Of a stretch of DNA of 32,897 nucleotides, positions 1 to 8,721 are shown in pieces. Both the position numbers and the translations under genes were made by a program. Each line of letters starts with the position of its first letter. Position 1 is the first letter of the stretch. Source of the stretch: an uncultured bacterium (GTDB lineage Bacteria; Patescibacteriota; Minisyncoccia; Phycocordibacterales; GWA1-40-21); contig CAIKXE010000009.1 in assembly GCA_903831305.1 (NCBI GenBank), positions 1 through 32,897 on the forward strand, in the 5' to 3' direction. Below the pieces are notes generated by a model. It searched no databases. It was not told where the DNA came from and saw only the letters and a list, made by a program, of their open reading frames with translations.

Positions 1-357
1 GGCCGTGGTAATCATCTGTTCACGGACGTTTGGCGGGATGACTTCCACGGGCTGACCGCGTTCGCGGGCTACTTGTTGTTGGAGTTCAAAGTAGGATTCG
101 GGGACGTCCTGGGGTTTGATGATATAGGCGTCGTAAATAGCCGGACGGAGCATTTCTAGGTTCCTTTCTTTGACCCGTTCGTCGGGATTCAAAAACACCT
201 TTTCTAGACGAGCCATGTAGGCTTCTAGACGCTCAGCGGGGTCATTGGGTAAGTCTTCACCGGTGAGGCGTTCTTGTTTGGCCACAGCATCGGTGACTTC
301 ATCAGATGTTTGGAGCTCGGGGATTTTGAGGTGCAGGGGGTGTTTGAAGTTTTCCAT
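1..357 (-). CDS. Hypothetical protein, N-terminal part, truncated by window edge (MENFKHPLHLKIPELQTSDEVTDAVAKQERLTGEDLPNDPAERLEAYMARLEKVFLNPDERVKERNLEMLRPAIYDAYIIKPQDVPESYFELQQQVARERGQPVEVIPPNVREQMITTA...)
   Basis: Open minus-strand frame from ATG at 357 to the window edge (119 codons, no stop). Not in the supplied ORF track because it is truncated. Protein-like composition; family not recognised. Confidence 0.75.
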   Translation of the reverse strand, partial: MENFKHPLHLKIPELQTSDEVTDAVAKQERLTGEDLPNDPAERLEAYMARLEKVFLNPDERVKERNLEMLRPAIYDAYIIKPQDVPESYFELQQQVARERGQPVEVIPPNVREQMITTA

Positions 358-395
358 GAAGGAAGTATAACAAAGTTAACAAAAAAAACTAGGTG

Positions 396-1565
396 CTAAA
401 CAATGATTCCTCCGCCAAGACATACCTCCCCATCATAAAACACCACGGACTGGCCGGGGGTGGGGGCTTTTTGCGGATTAGTAAATTTTATAACTAGGTT
501 TTTTCCTGACTGAGTGAAACGGCACTTCTCCAGAGGTTGACGGTAACGAATACGGGCTGAATATTCTCTGGTAAAATCCGGAGCTTGGCCCAAGGTCCAA
601 TTCACCTCTTTTAATTTTATTTCCTTACTAGACACATCAGCTTCCAGGAGCGGATTATGAGAAACGGTTATAGTATTTTTCTTGAAATCTTTACTGATGA
701 CAAAATAGCGGTCTTCTGTGGTCGTTTTTTTAGTAATCTTAAAACCATGTCTCTGACCCAAGGTATAAAGCTCTACTCCCTCATGGGTGCCGATAATTTC
801 TCCACTTTCATTTAGCACTTTGCCAGACTTGGTCTTAATAAAATGCTTTAGGAACTCCGCCATCTCCACTTTACCAATAAAGCATAAGCCCTGGCTATCC
901 TTCTTCTCCGCCGTTTCTAGGCCAAACTTTTTAGCCAGCTTACGCACCACAAGCTTCTCCATATTTCCCACCGGAAAAAGTGTTTTGGATAATTGCTTTT
1001 GGGTCAAAGTCCAGAGGAAGTAACTTTGATCTTTATTTTTATCTTTACCAGCTAACAGACTAGCACGCACAAGCCGGCCACCAGAAAAAAGCTCAGACTC
1101 AGGTCCTCGGATCTCCTTCGCAGACTCGGCCAGACCATTCGCCTGACAAATTTTCTGATGTCCGGCCACCACTCTCGCGTAATGCCCGGTGGCCACATAA
1201 TCCGCGCCACGCTTCATGGTCCAGTCAAAAAATCCACCAAATTTCACATATTTATTACACATCACATCCGGATTTGGCGTTCGGCCGGCTTTATATTCCC
1301 CAATCATATAATCCACCACTTCTTTTTTATATTCTTTTTCCAAATCTAAAGTATAAAAAGGAATTTGCAGTTTGGCACAAACCCGCATAGCATCCAACCG
1401 GTCCTCCTTCATGGTACAGCCACCCCAAAAATCCGGTTGCCAGACTTTAATGAATACACCGGACACGTCATAACCAGCCTCTTTAAGTAAAGCCGCTGAC
1501 ACAGATGAGTCCACCCCGCCGGATAGGCCCACAAATACCTTCTTTTGATCACCTTTTTTAACCAT
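396..1565 (-). CDS. mnmA: tRNA-specific 2-thiouridylase MnmA
   Basis: N-terminal PP-loop 'VFVGLSGGVDSSVSAALLKEAGYDVSGVFIKVW', 'TPNPDVMCNKYVKFG', 'YVATGHYAR', 'DKNKDQSYFLWTL', 'KKDSQGLCFIG', 'LGQRHG'. Confidence 0.97.
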   Translation of the reverse strand: MVKKGDQKKVFVGLSGGVDSSVSAALLKEAGYDVSGVFIKVWQPDFWGGCTMKEDRLDAMRVCAKLQIPFYTLDLEKEYKKEVVDYMIGEYKAGRTPNPDVMCNKYVKFGGFFDWTMKRGADYVATGHYARVVAGHQKICQANGLAESAKEIRGPESELFSGGRLVRASLLAGKDKNKDQSYFLWTLTQKQLSKTLFPVGNMEKLVVRKLAKKFGLETAEKKDSQGLCFIGKVEMAEFLKHFIKTKSGKVLNESGEIIGTHEGVELYTLGQRHGFKITKKTTTEDRYFVISKDFKKNTITVSHNPLLEADVSSKEIKLKEVNWTLGQAPDFTREYSARIRYRQPLEKCRFTQSGKNLVIKFTNPQKAPTPGQSVVFYDGEVCLGGGIIV

Positions 1566-1569
1566 AAAC

Positions 1570-2517
1570 CTATTTTAGGTATAATTCCTTATTTTGCAAA
1601 TGCTCGGCATAGGTCCGGGCATAATGCATATCCCCCTCTTTATCCGTCAGAAAATAAAGATAATCTGTTTTAGTTGGGGTAACAGTGGCTAAAATAGAGT
1701 CCAAACCAGGGTTAGCTATCGGCGTTGGAGGCAAACCTTTATACAAATAACTGTTGTAAGGAGAGTCAATCTTCAAATCCGCCAGTGTAAGCTCGGCTGT
1801 TCCCTTGCCGTTAATATATTTAAAGGAAGAATCAACCTGAAGTGGCATATTTAGAGCTAGCCTCTTCCATAAAATACCCGCCACAACCTTCCTAGACTCA
1901 GTTGTCCTAGCCTCCTCTTCAACAATAGAGGCTAACTTGATAATGTCCGCTAAAGGTTTTTTATAATTTGTAATTTCATTTTTTATTGTAGCAATCCGCT
2001 TATCAAAATTACTTTTCAAAACAGGGATAATATCTACAACTGATATGTTAGGTAAAAACAAGTAGGTATCGGGAAATAAATACCCTTCGTCCTTTTTTGA
2101 TTGCTCTATAAAATCCTTCTCGCTGATTTTTGAAAAGTTCTTGGCTACTAATTTTCCTATCTCAAAAATATTCAAACCCTCAGGAATAGTTAGCTTGATT
2201 GGCACGAGTCTAAAATCCCCTTTTGAAATACGGTAAGCAATAGACATTACTCCCTCTTTATCCTTTAGTGCATAATCCCCGGATTTGATACCCTTTGTGC
2301 CCCCGGTGAGTACAGAAAATACTTTAAACCAAAAGGGAGACTTGATAATGTTATTCTTAGCTAGGTCAGCAGAGAGAGCACTGAGACCCGTCCCTTTATT
2401 AACAGTAAAAACTGTGCTAGTAGGAAAATCACGGGGTGCAAAAAGTACTGAAGCACTTAGAACAAAAAAAATAAATATTGCGAGGAACAACACAGAAATA
2501 GTAAATCTCCGTTTCAT
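1570..2517 (-). CDS. mltG: Endolytic murein transglycosylase MltG (YceG-like)
   Basis: N-terminal TM, 'LTIPEGLNIFEIGKLV', 'EGYLFPDTYLF', 'LASIVEEEA', 'PLQVDSSFKY', 'SPYNSYLYKGLPPTPIANPGLDSILATVTPTKTDYLYFL'. Confidence 0.95.
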   Translation of the reverse strand: MKRRFTISVLFLAIFIFFVLSASVLFAPRDFPTSTVFTVNKGTGLSALSADLAKNNIIKSPFWFKVFSVLTGGTKGIKSGDYALKDKEGVMSIAYRISKGDFRLVPIKLTIPEGLNIFEIGKLVAKNFSKISEKDFIEQSKKDEGYLFPDTYLFLPNISVVDIIPVLKSNFDKRIATIKNEITNYKKPLADIIKLASIVEEEARTTESRKVVAGILWKRLALNMPLQVDSSFKYINGKGTAELTLADLKIDSPYNSYLYKGLPPTPIANPGLDSILATVTPTKTDYLYFLTDKEGDMHYARTYAEHLQNKELYLK

Positions 2518-2519
2518 AA

Positions 2520-3836
2520 CTAATTCTTAATTGGCAGATTAGGTGGCGGTTCAGACTTTTTAGAAGCAATTTTAGCGAGCGTTGGCGTGGCGGACACATT
2601 ACCAGGAAAGTGATAAATAGTGGCAAGCTCTTCCGTGTTCAGAACAAAAGCATTTTGTTTATAGTTTTGATAGGGTGGATAGAAAAAGGAGCGAAGGCGG
2701 TAGGCATCATACATCTTGCCCACTAATACTGCCTTTTTACGGTCAATTACCTTTTTAAGAAAAGGAAAAATAGTAGACGCATCCTTAAAGGGGTCACCTA
2801 CATCGGTCTTGGTTTGCAACTTAAAACCGTTCAGACTATTAGAGCTATACTGCCGCATGCTACCAATGAGACCAGAAATATATACCGGGTTAAACAGATC
2901 TTTTTCTGAGATATAAAATCCACGAATGCAGGTATCAAAAGCCAACTTACTAATACCGCGCTCAATGGCAGCGATGGTCTCCGTCTGGCCCTTGGTCATA
3001 TTGGGAAATTTAACGGTTTCTTTAGCCTTAACCACATCTGCGGCATTTACTTTGTCTGGCTCTTTATCAAACATTGAGCCGATCTTGATCTTCTTGATTT
3101 CGTCTCTGGCGGCTTTTCTCCAATCATCCTTTTTGGTCCATCTAAAGCTCTTCAGATCCTCCTTACCGTGCTTTTTAATCAAAATCTGAATCCAAATCTG
3201 TTGGCCTTTAGTAGCAGAACCTAGATATTCTAAAACGGCAGTCATAGGATCTATCCGGTATTCATCCTTCTGATCAGCATCCAGGCTATAATCCACATAG
3301 GTCTTGATCGGATAAATATCAGCCTTGGTTAAACCAAATTGCAAACCCCACATACTAAACTTGTTGATATCATAAATGAATTGTTTGACATAATCCTTCT
3401 CAGTGGGTACCTCGTAGATTTCTACGGTTGGATATTGAGCATAGATCTGAGCTTCAAGTAAATTTTTATACTTCTTCTCTGATGACCAGACATAAAAATG
3501 CACCTGACCCTCAATAGATACAAGCTCTAGCGAAAACCAACCCTGAACCTTTCCGTCAATATAAGCCTCAGTATAGTTTGCGGCACCTGACTGTTGCATT
3601 GCACCAAAAATAATCTCCATGGCTAGCGGTGACTTTTGAATATCCTTTGGAATTTTAATTTCTAAAAGAACTGGTTTCTGTTTAGACAGATACTTCAACT
3701 GAACCATCCTGACATATAAAACAATCGCTACATAAATCAGAATAAATGGAACATAAATAGGTGAAAAGACAAAAAGAATTTTATATAGCAGAGGCAGAAT
3801 CTCAGTATTAAACCTTGTAAGAAGTTCTAAAAGCAT
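2520..3836 (-). CDS. Membrane-anchored protein of unknown function (N-terminal TM segment plus large soluble domain)
   Basis: 438-aa ORF with hydrophobic N-terminus (LLYKILFVFSPIYVPFILIYVAIVLYVRMV) and long soluble region. Resembles proteins often found near VirB4/HerA-type ATPases in CPR genomes, but this is memory-based and unverified. Confidence 0.8.
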   Translation of the reverse strand: MLLELLTRFNTEILPLLYKILFVFSPIYVPFILIYVAIVLYVRMVQLKYLSKQKPVLLEIKIPKDIQKSPLAMEIIFGAMQQSGAANYTEAYIDGKVQGWFSLELVSIEGQVHFYVWSSEKKYKNLLEAQIYAQYPTVEIYEVPTEKDYVKQFIYDINKFSMWGLQFGLTKADIYPIKTYVDYSLDADQKDEYRIDPMTAVLEYLGSATKGQQIWIQILIKKHGKEDLKSFRWTKKDDWRKAARDEIKKIKIGSMFDKEPDKVNAADVVKAKETVKFPNMTKGQTETIAAIERGISKLAFDTCIRGFYISEKDLFNPVYISGLIGSMRQYSSNSLNGFKLQTKTDVGDPFKDASTIFPFLKKVIDRKKAVLVGKMYDAYRLRSFFYPPYQNYKQNAFVLNTEELATIYHFPGNVSATPTLAKIASKKSEPPPNLPIKN

Positions 3837-3872
3837 GCTCCTATTTTATCACAAACAAATTATCTTGCCAAA

Positions 3873-3900
3873 CAAAAATCCCCGATTAGGGGACTTTTGT
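3873..3900 (-). terminator. Putative intrinsic terminator downstream of the sigma-region-4/HARE-HTH gene
   Basis: Minus strand reads AAAAGTCCCC-TAATC-GGGGATTTTTGTTTGG: TCCCC/GGGGA stem followed by a T-run, directly after the stop at 3902. Confidence 0.7.
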
Positions 3901-3901
3901 G

Positions 3902-4936
3902 CTACTTTACTATCTCGTATTTGCCGTCTTTGTTTTTCTTGAAATACTTAGGATTCTGAAGATTGATGACAATGGTATTTTCCTTCACATAGCGCTCTTT
4001 TAACACCTTTTGAATCACCTCAGCTTTGGTCAAAGGACCATTTTTTTCTAAAATTTTTCTAATCACATCTTTAACCACTCCGCTCATATAGCCCCATTCA
4101 GACAAGGCGTATAATCCCCGACCAACCAGGACAAAGCGTGGATCTTTGATAAGCTCATTATGACAGGTGGCCACATGGGCTTTGATCTTAAAAACTTCTG
4201 TGATGATCTTTACCACCTCTCTAAAGTGGATTGGGGAACCGTGTCTCCTGATGATCAAGTAAGCATAATCTCGCATACCCTTGGTGCTGATATTTGAGGA
4301 CTCGGTCTTACCCCATTCACCTAAAGTGTTCTTACCAATTTTTTTGGATAAAGATAACCAACGTCTGGCAATCTCATCATTGCGATATTTTTCAGACACA
4401 TCTTCTAATTGGCTTAAAAAGGATTTGATAATATCCGGCTCAGAAAGCAAATCTTCACTCTTCAGTGTCGCATATAGCTTTCTCAGGGCCTCATGTACCT
4501 TTTCAGACAAGTTACTATCAATAAACCAACGGTGTTTAAAATCTTCATCCTCTTTTATTTTATTAAAAGGATGTCCGGCCACTAACAGAAAGTTAATATG
4601 ACTCTGGACTGAGGCATCGGTAGAAATATAATCCAATAAATCTTGCTCGGTTACAATACCACCCAAGGAGTGAATAATCTTTTCAATTTCATCAAAGACC
4701 GGCTTCTCTTCAGTATACTGCTTGGACTTGCGAATAACGGCCAAAGCATGGTTTTCAATCTGGCGAACTCGCTCACGGGTGATACCATAGGTCTTGCCAA
4801 TAGCATCCAAAGTCATTGGTTCTGCACTTTTACCTAAGCCATATCTCTTAGTCATCACATCGCGAGAGCGCGGTGAAAGAGCCTCAATCAGGGTCTTGGT
4901 AGCTTGCTTTGGTTTGAAATTGACGATGGTTGACAT
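3902..4936 (-). CDS. Sigma-70 region 4 domain protein fused to HARE-HTH domain(s), lacking sigma region 2
   Basis: N-terminal 'LSPRSRDVMTKRYGLGKSAEPMTLDAIGKTYGITRERVRQIENHALAVIRK' is sigma region 4. C-terminal 'HFREVVKIITEVFKIKAHVATCHNELIKDPRFVLVGRGLYALSEWGY' is HARE-HTH-like. No recognisable region 2. Confidence 0.88.
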   Translation of the reverse strand: MSTIVNFKPKQATKTLIEALSPRSRDVMTKRYGLGKSAEPMTLDAIGKTYGITRERVRQIENHALAVIRKSKQYTEEKPVFDEIEKIIHSLGGIVTEQDLLDYISTDASVQSHINFLLVAGHPFNKIKEDEDFKHRWFIDSNLSEKVHEALRKLYATLKSEDLLSEPDIIKSFLSQLEDVSEKYRNDEIARRWLSLSKKIGKNTLGEWGKTESSNISTKGMRDYAYLIIRRHGSPIHFREVVKIITEVFKIKAHVATCHNELIKDPRFVLVGRGLYALSEWGYMSGVVKDVIRKILEKNGPLTKAEVIQKVLKERYVKENTIVINLQNPKYFKKNKDGKYEIVK

Positions 4937-4982
4937 AAAATTTTGTTTAATAAATATTGACTAATAATAACGTCTTGCGTCT

Positions 4983-5011
4983 ACTATAGCACCCTTCCTA
5001 TTTTAAGTCAA
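4983..5011 (-). promoter_or_regulatory. Putative sigma70-type promoter for the 3902-4936 gene
   Basis: Minus strand TTGACT (5011-5006), 17-nt spacer, TATAGT (4988-4983). Confidence 0.6.
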
Positions 5012-5023
5012 ATTGAATTCTGG

Positions 5024-5062
5024 CGTCAACCTGGCGCGTTGTTGCAACGTTCAAGGTTGACG
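5024..5062. repeat. Nested inverted repeat downstream of leuS
   Basis: CGTCAACCT (5024-5032) / AGGTTGACG (5054-5062), 9-bp stem, with inner CGTTG (5037-5041) / CAACG (5045-5049). Confidence 0.75.
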
Positions 5063-5067
5063 ACATT

Positions 5068-7971
5068 TTAATTTGTGATCAAAGAGAGTATCCTTTCTTT
5101 GATAAATAGCTTCTTGATTATCTCCTTACCGGTCAGCCACTTGGAGACATCATCCCGGGCAAAGGCGGCTTTTTCTACTTCCGCCTGAGTGGAGCCAACA
5201 GGCATTTCAAAGGAAGCACGAGGCTTACCGTTAATCTGAACCATCACCATAATCTTCTCAGAAATAATCTTTTTCTCATTATAATCCGGCCATTTTTCCA
5301 GATGGATGGACTTTTTATGACCGAGCTTTGCCCAGATCTCCTCCGTCATGTGGGGCGCAAAAGGAGCTAGCATTTTTAAAATTATCTCGTAATCCGCCTT
5401 AGTAATCTCTATTTTCTCCGCCAAATTCACCAGAATCATAAAAGCAGAAATAGCGGTGTTAAAATTAAAATTCACAATATCCTCAGTGACTTTTTTTATT
5501 GTCTTATGAAGTAACGTTTCAAATTTATGATCAACTTCCTGATTTCGGGATACCCTCGGAGCGATTAGTTCTGACGTTAAGCGGAGAGGGTTTCCCGAAA
5601 TCCTCTCTTGTAACTTCCACACCTTATCCAAGAACCGGCGAGAGCCCACCATGTTATCCGTACTCCAAGCAATCTCTTGTTCAAATGGACCCATAAACAT
5701 CTCGTACACCCGTAAGGCATCGGCACCCACATTTTTTACCACCTCATCAGGATTCACTACATTGCCCCAGCGCTTACTCATCTTCCTAGAGTCTGAGCCA
5801 AGGACCATCCCTTGATTTTTCAACTGCTTGAAAGGTTCCTTTTCACTCACCGCCCCGATATCAAAGAGAAACTTATGCCAAAAACGAGCATAGATCAAGT
5901 GTCTGGTGGCGTGTTCGGTTCCACCCACATATAGATCCACCCCATTCTTCATCCAATACTTTTCCTTCTTTTTATCCACTAACGCTTTTTTATTCTTGGG
6001 ATTAATATAACGTAAGTAATACCAGGATGATCCAGCCCACTGGGGCATTGTATTTGTCTCCCGCTTGGCCTTACCGCCACATTTAGGGCATTTAGTATTC
6101 ACCCATTTAGTAATAGCGGCTAATGGTGACTCCCCGGTCCCGGTGGGCTCATAAAATTTTACTTTAGGTAATTTGATCGGTAACTGCTTTTCTGGTACAG
6201 CCACCACACCGCATTTATCACAGTGCACTACCGGAATGGGCTCACCCCAATAACGCTGACGAGAGAAAACCCAGTCCTTCAGTTTATATGACACTTTTAC
6301 TTTTCCAAAAGCCTTAGTAATCTCTTTCTCCGCCTTCTCGTTATCCGTACCATCAAACTTACCAGAATTTATCAAAACGCCGGTGCTGGTATAGGCGGTC
6401 ACCTCCTTACCAATTCTTTCTAGCCAAATATCCATCTCCGCATGTGTCATAAAATCAACCGTCAGAGTCTTTAAATCTGCCCAAAAGACATCCGCCTGAT
6501 CAGCCTCCTCCTTGGAAATCGGTGCCCTCTCCTCATCCTTTAAATCAAAAGAAACCAGGGTAGTGTAAGAAACACGGTTCACATCCTTATGAGCCGCAAA
6601 ATATTCTGCTCGCACTTGCCCACCAAGGATTTTCCCGTTTGCTAGATTTTTATAACCGGTTTCCTCCAGGACTTCTCTTTTAGCCGCGGTTAAAATATCC
6701 TCACCATCCGTGCCACCCATCGGGAAAGTTCGCCAGTCATGCTTTTTCCACTGCAAACATAAAATTTTATTATCTTTAGGATTTCGGACTACCACTTGCA
6801 CATTTTGTCTCGTCACTTTCTCTTTACCAGGAACCGGAGGATTTCTCTTATCAATCCGCACTGGAATAATCACTTCCTTGATCGGCAAATTATATTTTGT
6901 CGCAAAGGCAAAATCTCGTTCATCATGAGCCGGCACCGCCATCACGGCGCCAGTACCATAATCAGCCAAAACATAATCTGACATCCAAACTGGCACCTTT
7001 TCACCCGTGGCGGGGTTTATCACAAACACCCCCTTGAGCGCTACACCGGTTTTACTTTTATTGACCGCGGTCCTTTCTATCTCCGTCTTAGTTTTAGCCT
7101 CGGCCATATATTTCTCCACTTCTGGCCAGTTTTTAATCTGTGTTTTTAGTTCCCCTACCAGCTTACTCTCCGGCGCCAGCACCACATAGGTCACACCAAA
7201 CAGAGTATCCGCTCTAGTGGTAAATACTTTGATACTTGATTTTGAGTCAACCACTTTAAACTCTAATTCTGCCCCCTCAGACCGGCCAATCCAGTTCCGC
7301 TGACTCTCTTTAACTGATTCTGGCCAATTCAAATCATCAATATCTTTTAAAAGTCTGTCAGCATAATCAGTAATTTTAAGTACCCACTGACGCATCGGCT
7401 TCTTTTCTACCACGGTACCACAGCGTTCACATTTACCATCTTCCAAATCTTCATTGGCTAGACCAGTTTTACAGGAGGGACACCAGTTGATCGGCTCAAA
7501 GCTTTCATAGGCTAAACCTTTCTTAAATAATTGTAAAAATATCCACTGGGTCCATTTATAATAATTTGGATCCGTGGTATTTATCTCTCTGGACCAATCA
7601 TAATTTAAACCGAGAATAGATATTTGTTCTTTATATCTTTTTACGTTTATTTTGTCAGAAATTACAGGATTAATTTTATTTTTAATCGCAAAATTCTCTG
7701 CTGGCAGACCAAAGGAGTCCCAACCCATAGGGTGAAGAACATTGAAACCGTGCATTCTTTTATATCTGGAGTAGACATCAGTTGCCACATATCCACGTGG
7801 GTGTCCAACATGCAAACCGGTTCCAGACGGATAAGGAAACATATCCAGGACATAGAACTTCTTACCCTTGGCTGTGTCCTTGGTTAAATTTACCTTCTTT
7901 TTCTCCCACACCTTGCGCCACTTTGGCTCGATTTTTAAATGATTATACTCCCCGCCTATTTGCTTTTTCAT
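5068..7971 (-). CDS. leuS: Leucyl-tRNA synthetase with an internal Nudix-hydrolase-like insertion in the CP1 editing domain
   Basis: HIGH-type 'HVGHPRGY', 'KMSKRWGN', 'DWVFSRQRYWGEPIP', 'PQWAGSSWYYLRY', CP1 'VPAHDERDFAFATKYNLPIKEVI ... AYTSTGVLINSGKFDG'. Between these two CP1 segments is 'FPMGGTDGEDILTAAKREVLEETGY', close to a Nudix box. Confidence 0.97.
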   Translation of the reverse strand: MKKQIGGEYNHLKIEPKWRKVWEKKKVNLTKDTAKGKKFYVLDMFPYPSGTGLHVGHPRGYVATDVYSRYKRMHGFNVLHPMGWDSFGLPAENFAIKNKINPVISDKINVKRYKEQISILGLNYDWSREINTTDPNYYKWTQWIFLQLFKKGLAYESFEPINWCPSCKTGLANEDLEDGKCERCGTVVEKKPMRQWVLKITDYADRLLKDIDDLNWPESVKESQRNWIGRSEGAELEFKVVDSKSSIKVFTTRADTLFGVTYVVLAPESKLVGELKTQIKNWPEVEKYMAEAKTKTEIERTAVNKSKTGVALKGVFVINPATGEKVPVWMSDYVLADYGTGAVMAVPAHDERDFAFATKYNLPIKEVIIPVRIDKRNPPVPGKEKVTRQNVQVVVRNPKDNKILCLQWKKHDWRTFPMGGTDGEDILTAAKREVLEETGYKNLANGKILGGQVRAEYFAAHKDVNRVSYTTLVSFDLKDEERAPISKEEADQADVFWADLKTLTVDFMTHAEMDIWLERIGKEVTAYTSTGVLINSGKFDGTDNEKAEKEITKAFGKVKVSYKLKDWVFSRQRYWGEPIPVVHCDKCGVVAVPEKQLPIKLPKVKFYEPTGTGESPLAAITKWVNTKCPKCGGKAKRETNTMPQWAGSSWYYLRYINPKNKKALVDKKKEKYWMKNGVDLYVGGTEHATRHLIYARFWHKFLFDIGAVSEKEPFKQLKNQGMVLGSDSRKMSKRWGNVVNPDEVVKNVGADALRVYEMFMGPFEQEIAWSTDNMVGSRRFLDKVWKLQERISGNPLRLTSELIAPRVSRNQEVDHKFETLLHKTIKKVTEDIVNFNFNTAISAFMILVNLAEKIEITKADYEIILKMLAPFAPHMTEEIWAKLGHKKSIHLEKWPDYNEKKIISEKIMVMVQINGKPRASFEMPVGSTQAEVEKAAFARDDVSKWLTGKEIIKKLFIKERILSLITN

Positions 7972-8011
7972 ATCCTAATACTACAACAAAACCCCCCGCC
8001 AAGCAAAGGCC

Positions 8012-8130
8012 ATACCACCTCCCCTCGCGGACTCGGTACTCCTCCTTAGAAAAGGCGGAGCAAGCAAAACCTCCCCTTTCCCCTCCTTTTCTAAGTAGGG
8101 GTGACCATTCTGATGGACGAGGTGGTGATG
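8012..8130. repeat. Nested palindromic intergenic element
   Basis: Arms CTCCTCCTTAGAAAAGGCGGAG (8039-8060) and CCCCTCCTTTTCTAAGTAGGGG (8080-8101), 18/22 complementary. Outer stem CCACCTC (8015-8021) / GAGGTGG (8119-8125). Fills the leuS-8133 intergenic space. Confidence 0.75.
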
Positions 8131-8132
8131 TG

Positions 8133-8672
8133 TTAATCCTTAAACTTCTTGACCGCAAAATAGATAAGAGTACAAAGTGCCACAAAGAGGATAGCGACTC
8201 GGAGGGCATTACCCGCCTCAGACCAATAACGAATGGAGGCTATAATAATAGAAAGTAAACCTCCCATTGAGGCGGAAACTGACAAGATCCAATTAAATGA
8301 TAGCATAAAGCTAACAGCCACTAATAGTATTCCAAGACTGACTAAAGCAATAAAGATATTTTTTTCATAAGTGATTCTGGCGTCATTATAATCATTATTA
8401 CAAGTGAATTGTAGGTTACAATAACCGGCTGGGATGGTCTCACCTGGAATAGAAGGCTTACCATAATAATTTGCATCCCACTGACCTCCTTTAGCTAAGC
8501 AGGCGTCCTTGGTGGTAATAGCCTCAATCACTTGCTCTTGCTTACAGAATTGATCATATTGCGGAGCACTATAAATCAGAGAAATAGCGTAATTAAAAAA
8601 CATATTTATCACGATTACGATTCCGATAACTAATGACCACTTTACAATAGCTGGATATTTTTTTGGTTCCAT
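8133..8672 (-). CDS. Small multi-pass membrane protein with Cys-containing extracytoplasmic loop
   Basis: 179 aa. TM at N-terminus, loop 'FCKQEQVIEAITTKDACLAKGGQWDANYYGKPSIPGETIPAGYCNLQFTC', three C-terminal hydrophobic segments. Confidence 0.8.
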   Translation of the reverse strand: MEPKKYPAIVKWSLVIGIVIVINMFFNYAISLIYSAPQYDQFCKQEQVIEAITTKDACLAKGGQWDANYYGKPSIPGETIPAGYCNLQFTCNNDYNDARITYEKNIFIALVSLGILLVAVSFMLSFNWILSVSASMGGLLSIIIASIRYWSEAGNALRVAILFVALCTLIYFAVKKFKD

Positions 8673-8704
8673 TTGCTTAATTTGATTAAACTAATAATTG
8701 ATAC

Positions 8705-8713
8705 ATTATACCA
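8705..8713 (-). promoter_or_regulatory. Extended -10 promoter element (TGGTATAAT) upstream of the 8133-8672 gene
   Basis: Minus strand GTGGTATAATG, TGn-TATAAT form, just upstream of the start codon at 8672. Confidence 0.5.
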
Positions 8714-8721
8714 CAAAGAAG

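Noticed and set aside
787-1349. Plus-strand ORFs inside mnmA (e.g. 787-1023, 1158-1349)
   Set aside because: Antisense to a strong MnmA CDS, low-complexity or unnatural composition; shadow ORFs.
7782-8258. 158-aa plus-strand ORF and 88-aa minus ORF (7943-8209)
   Set aside because: Span the palindromic intergenic element and overlap real genes; better explained as noncoding repeat DNA.
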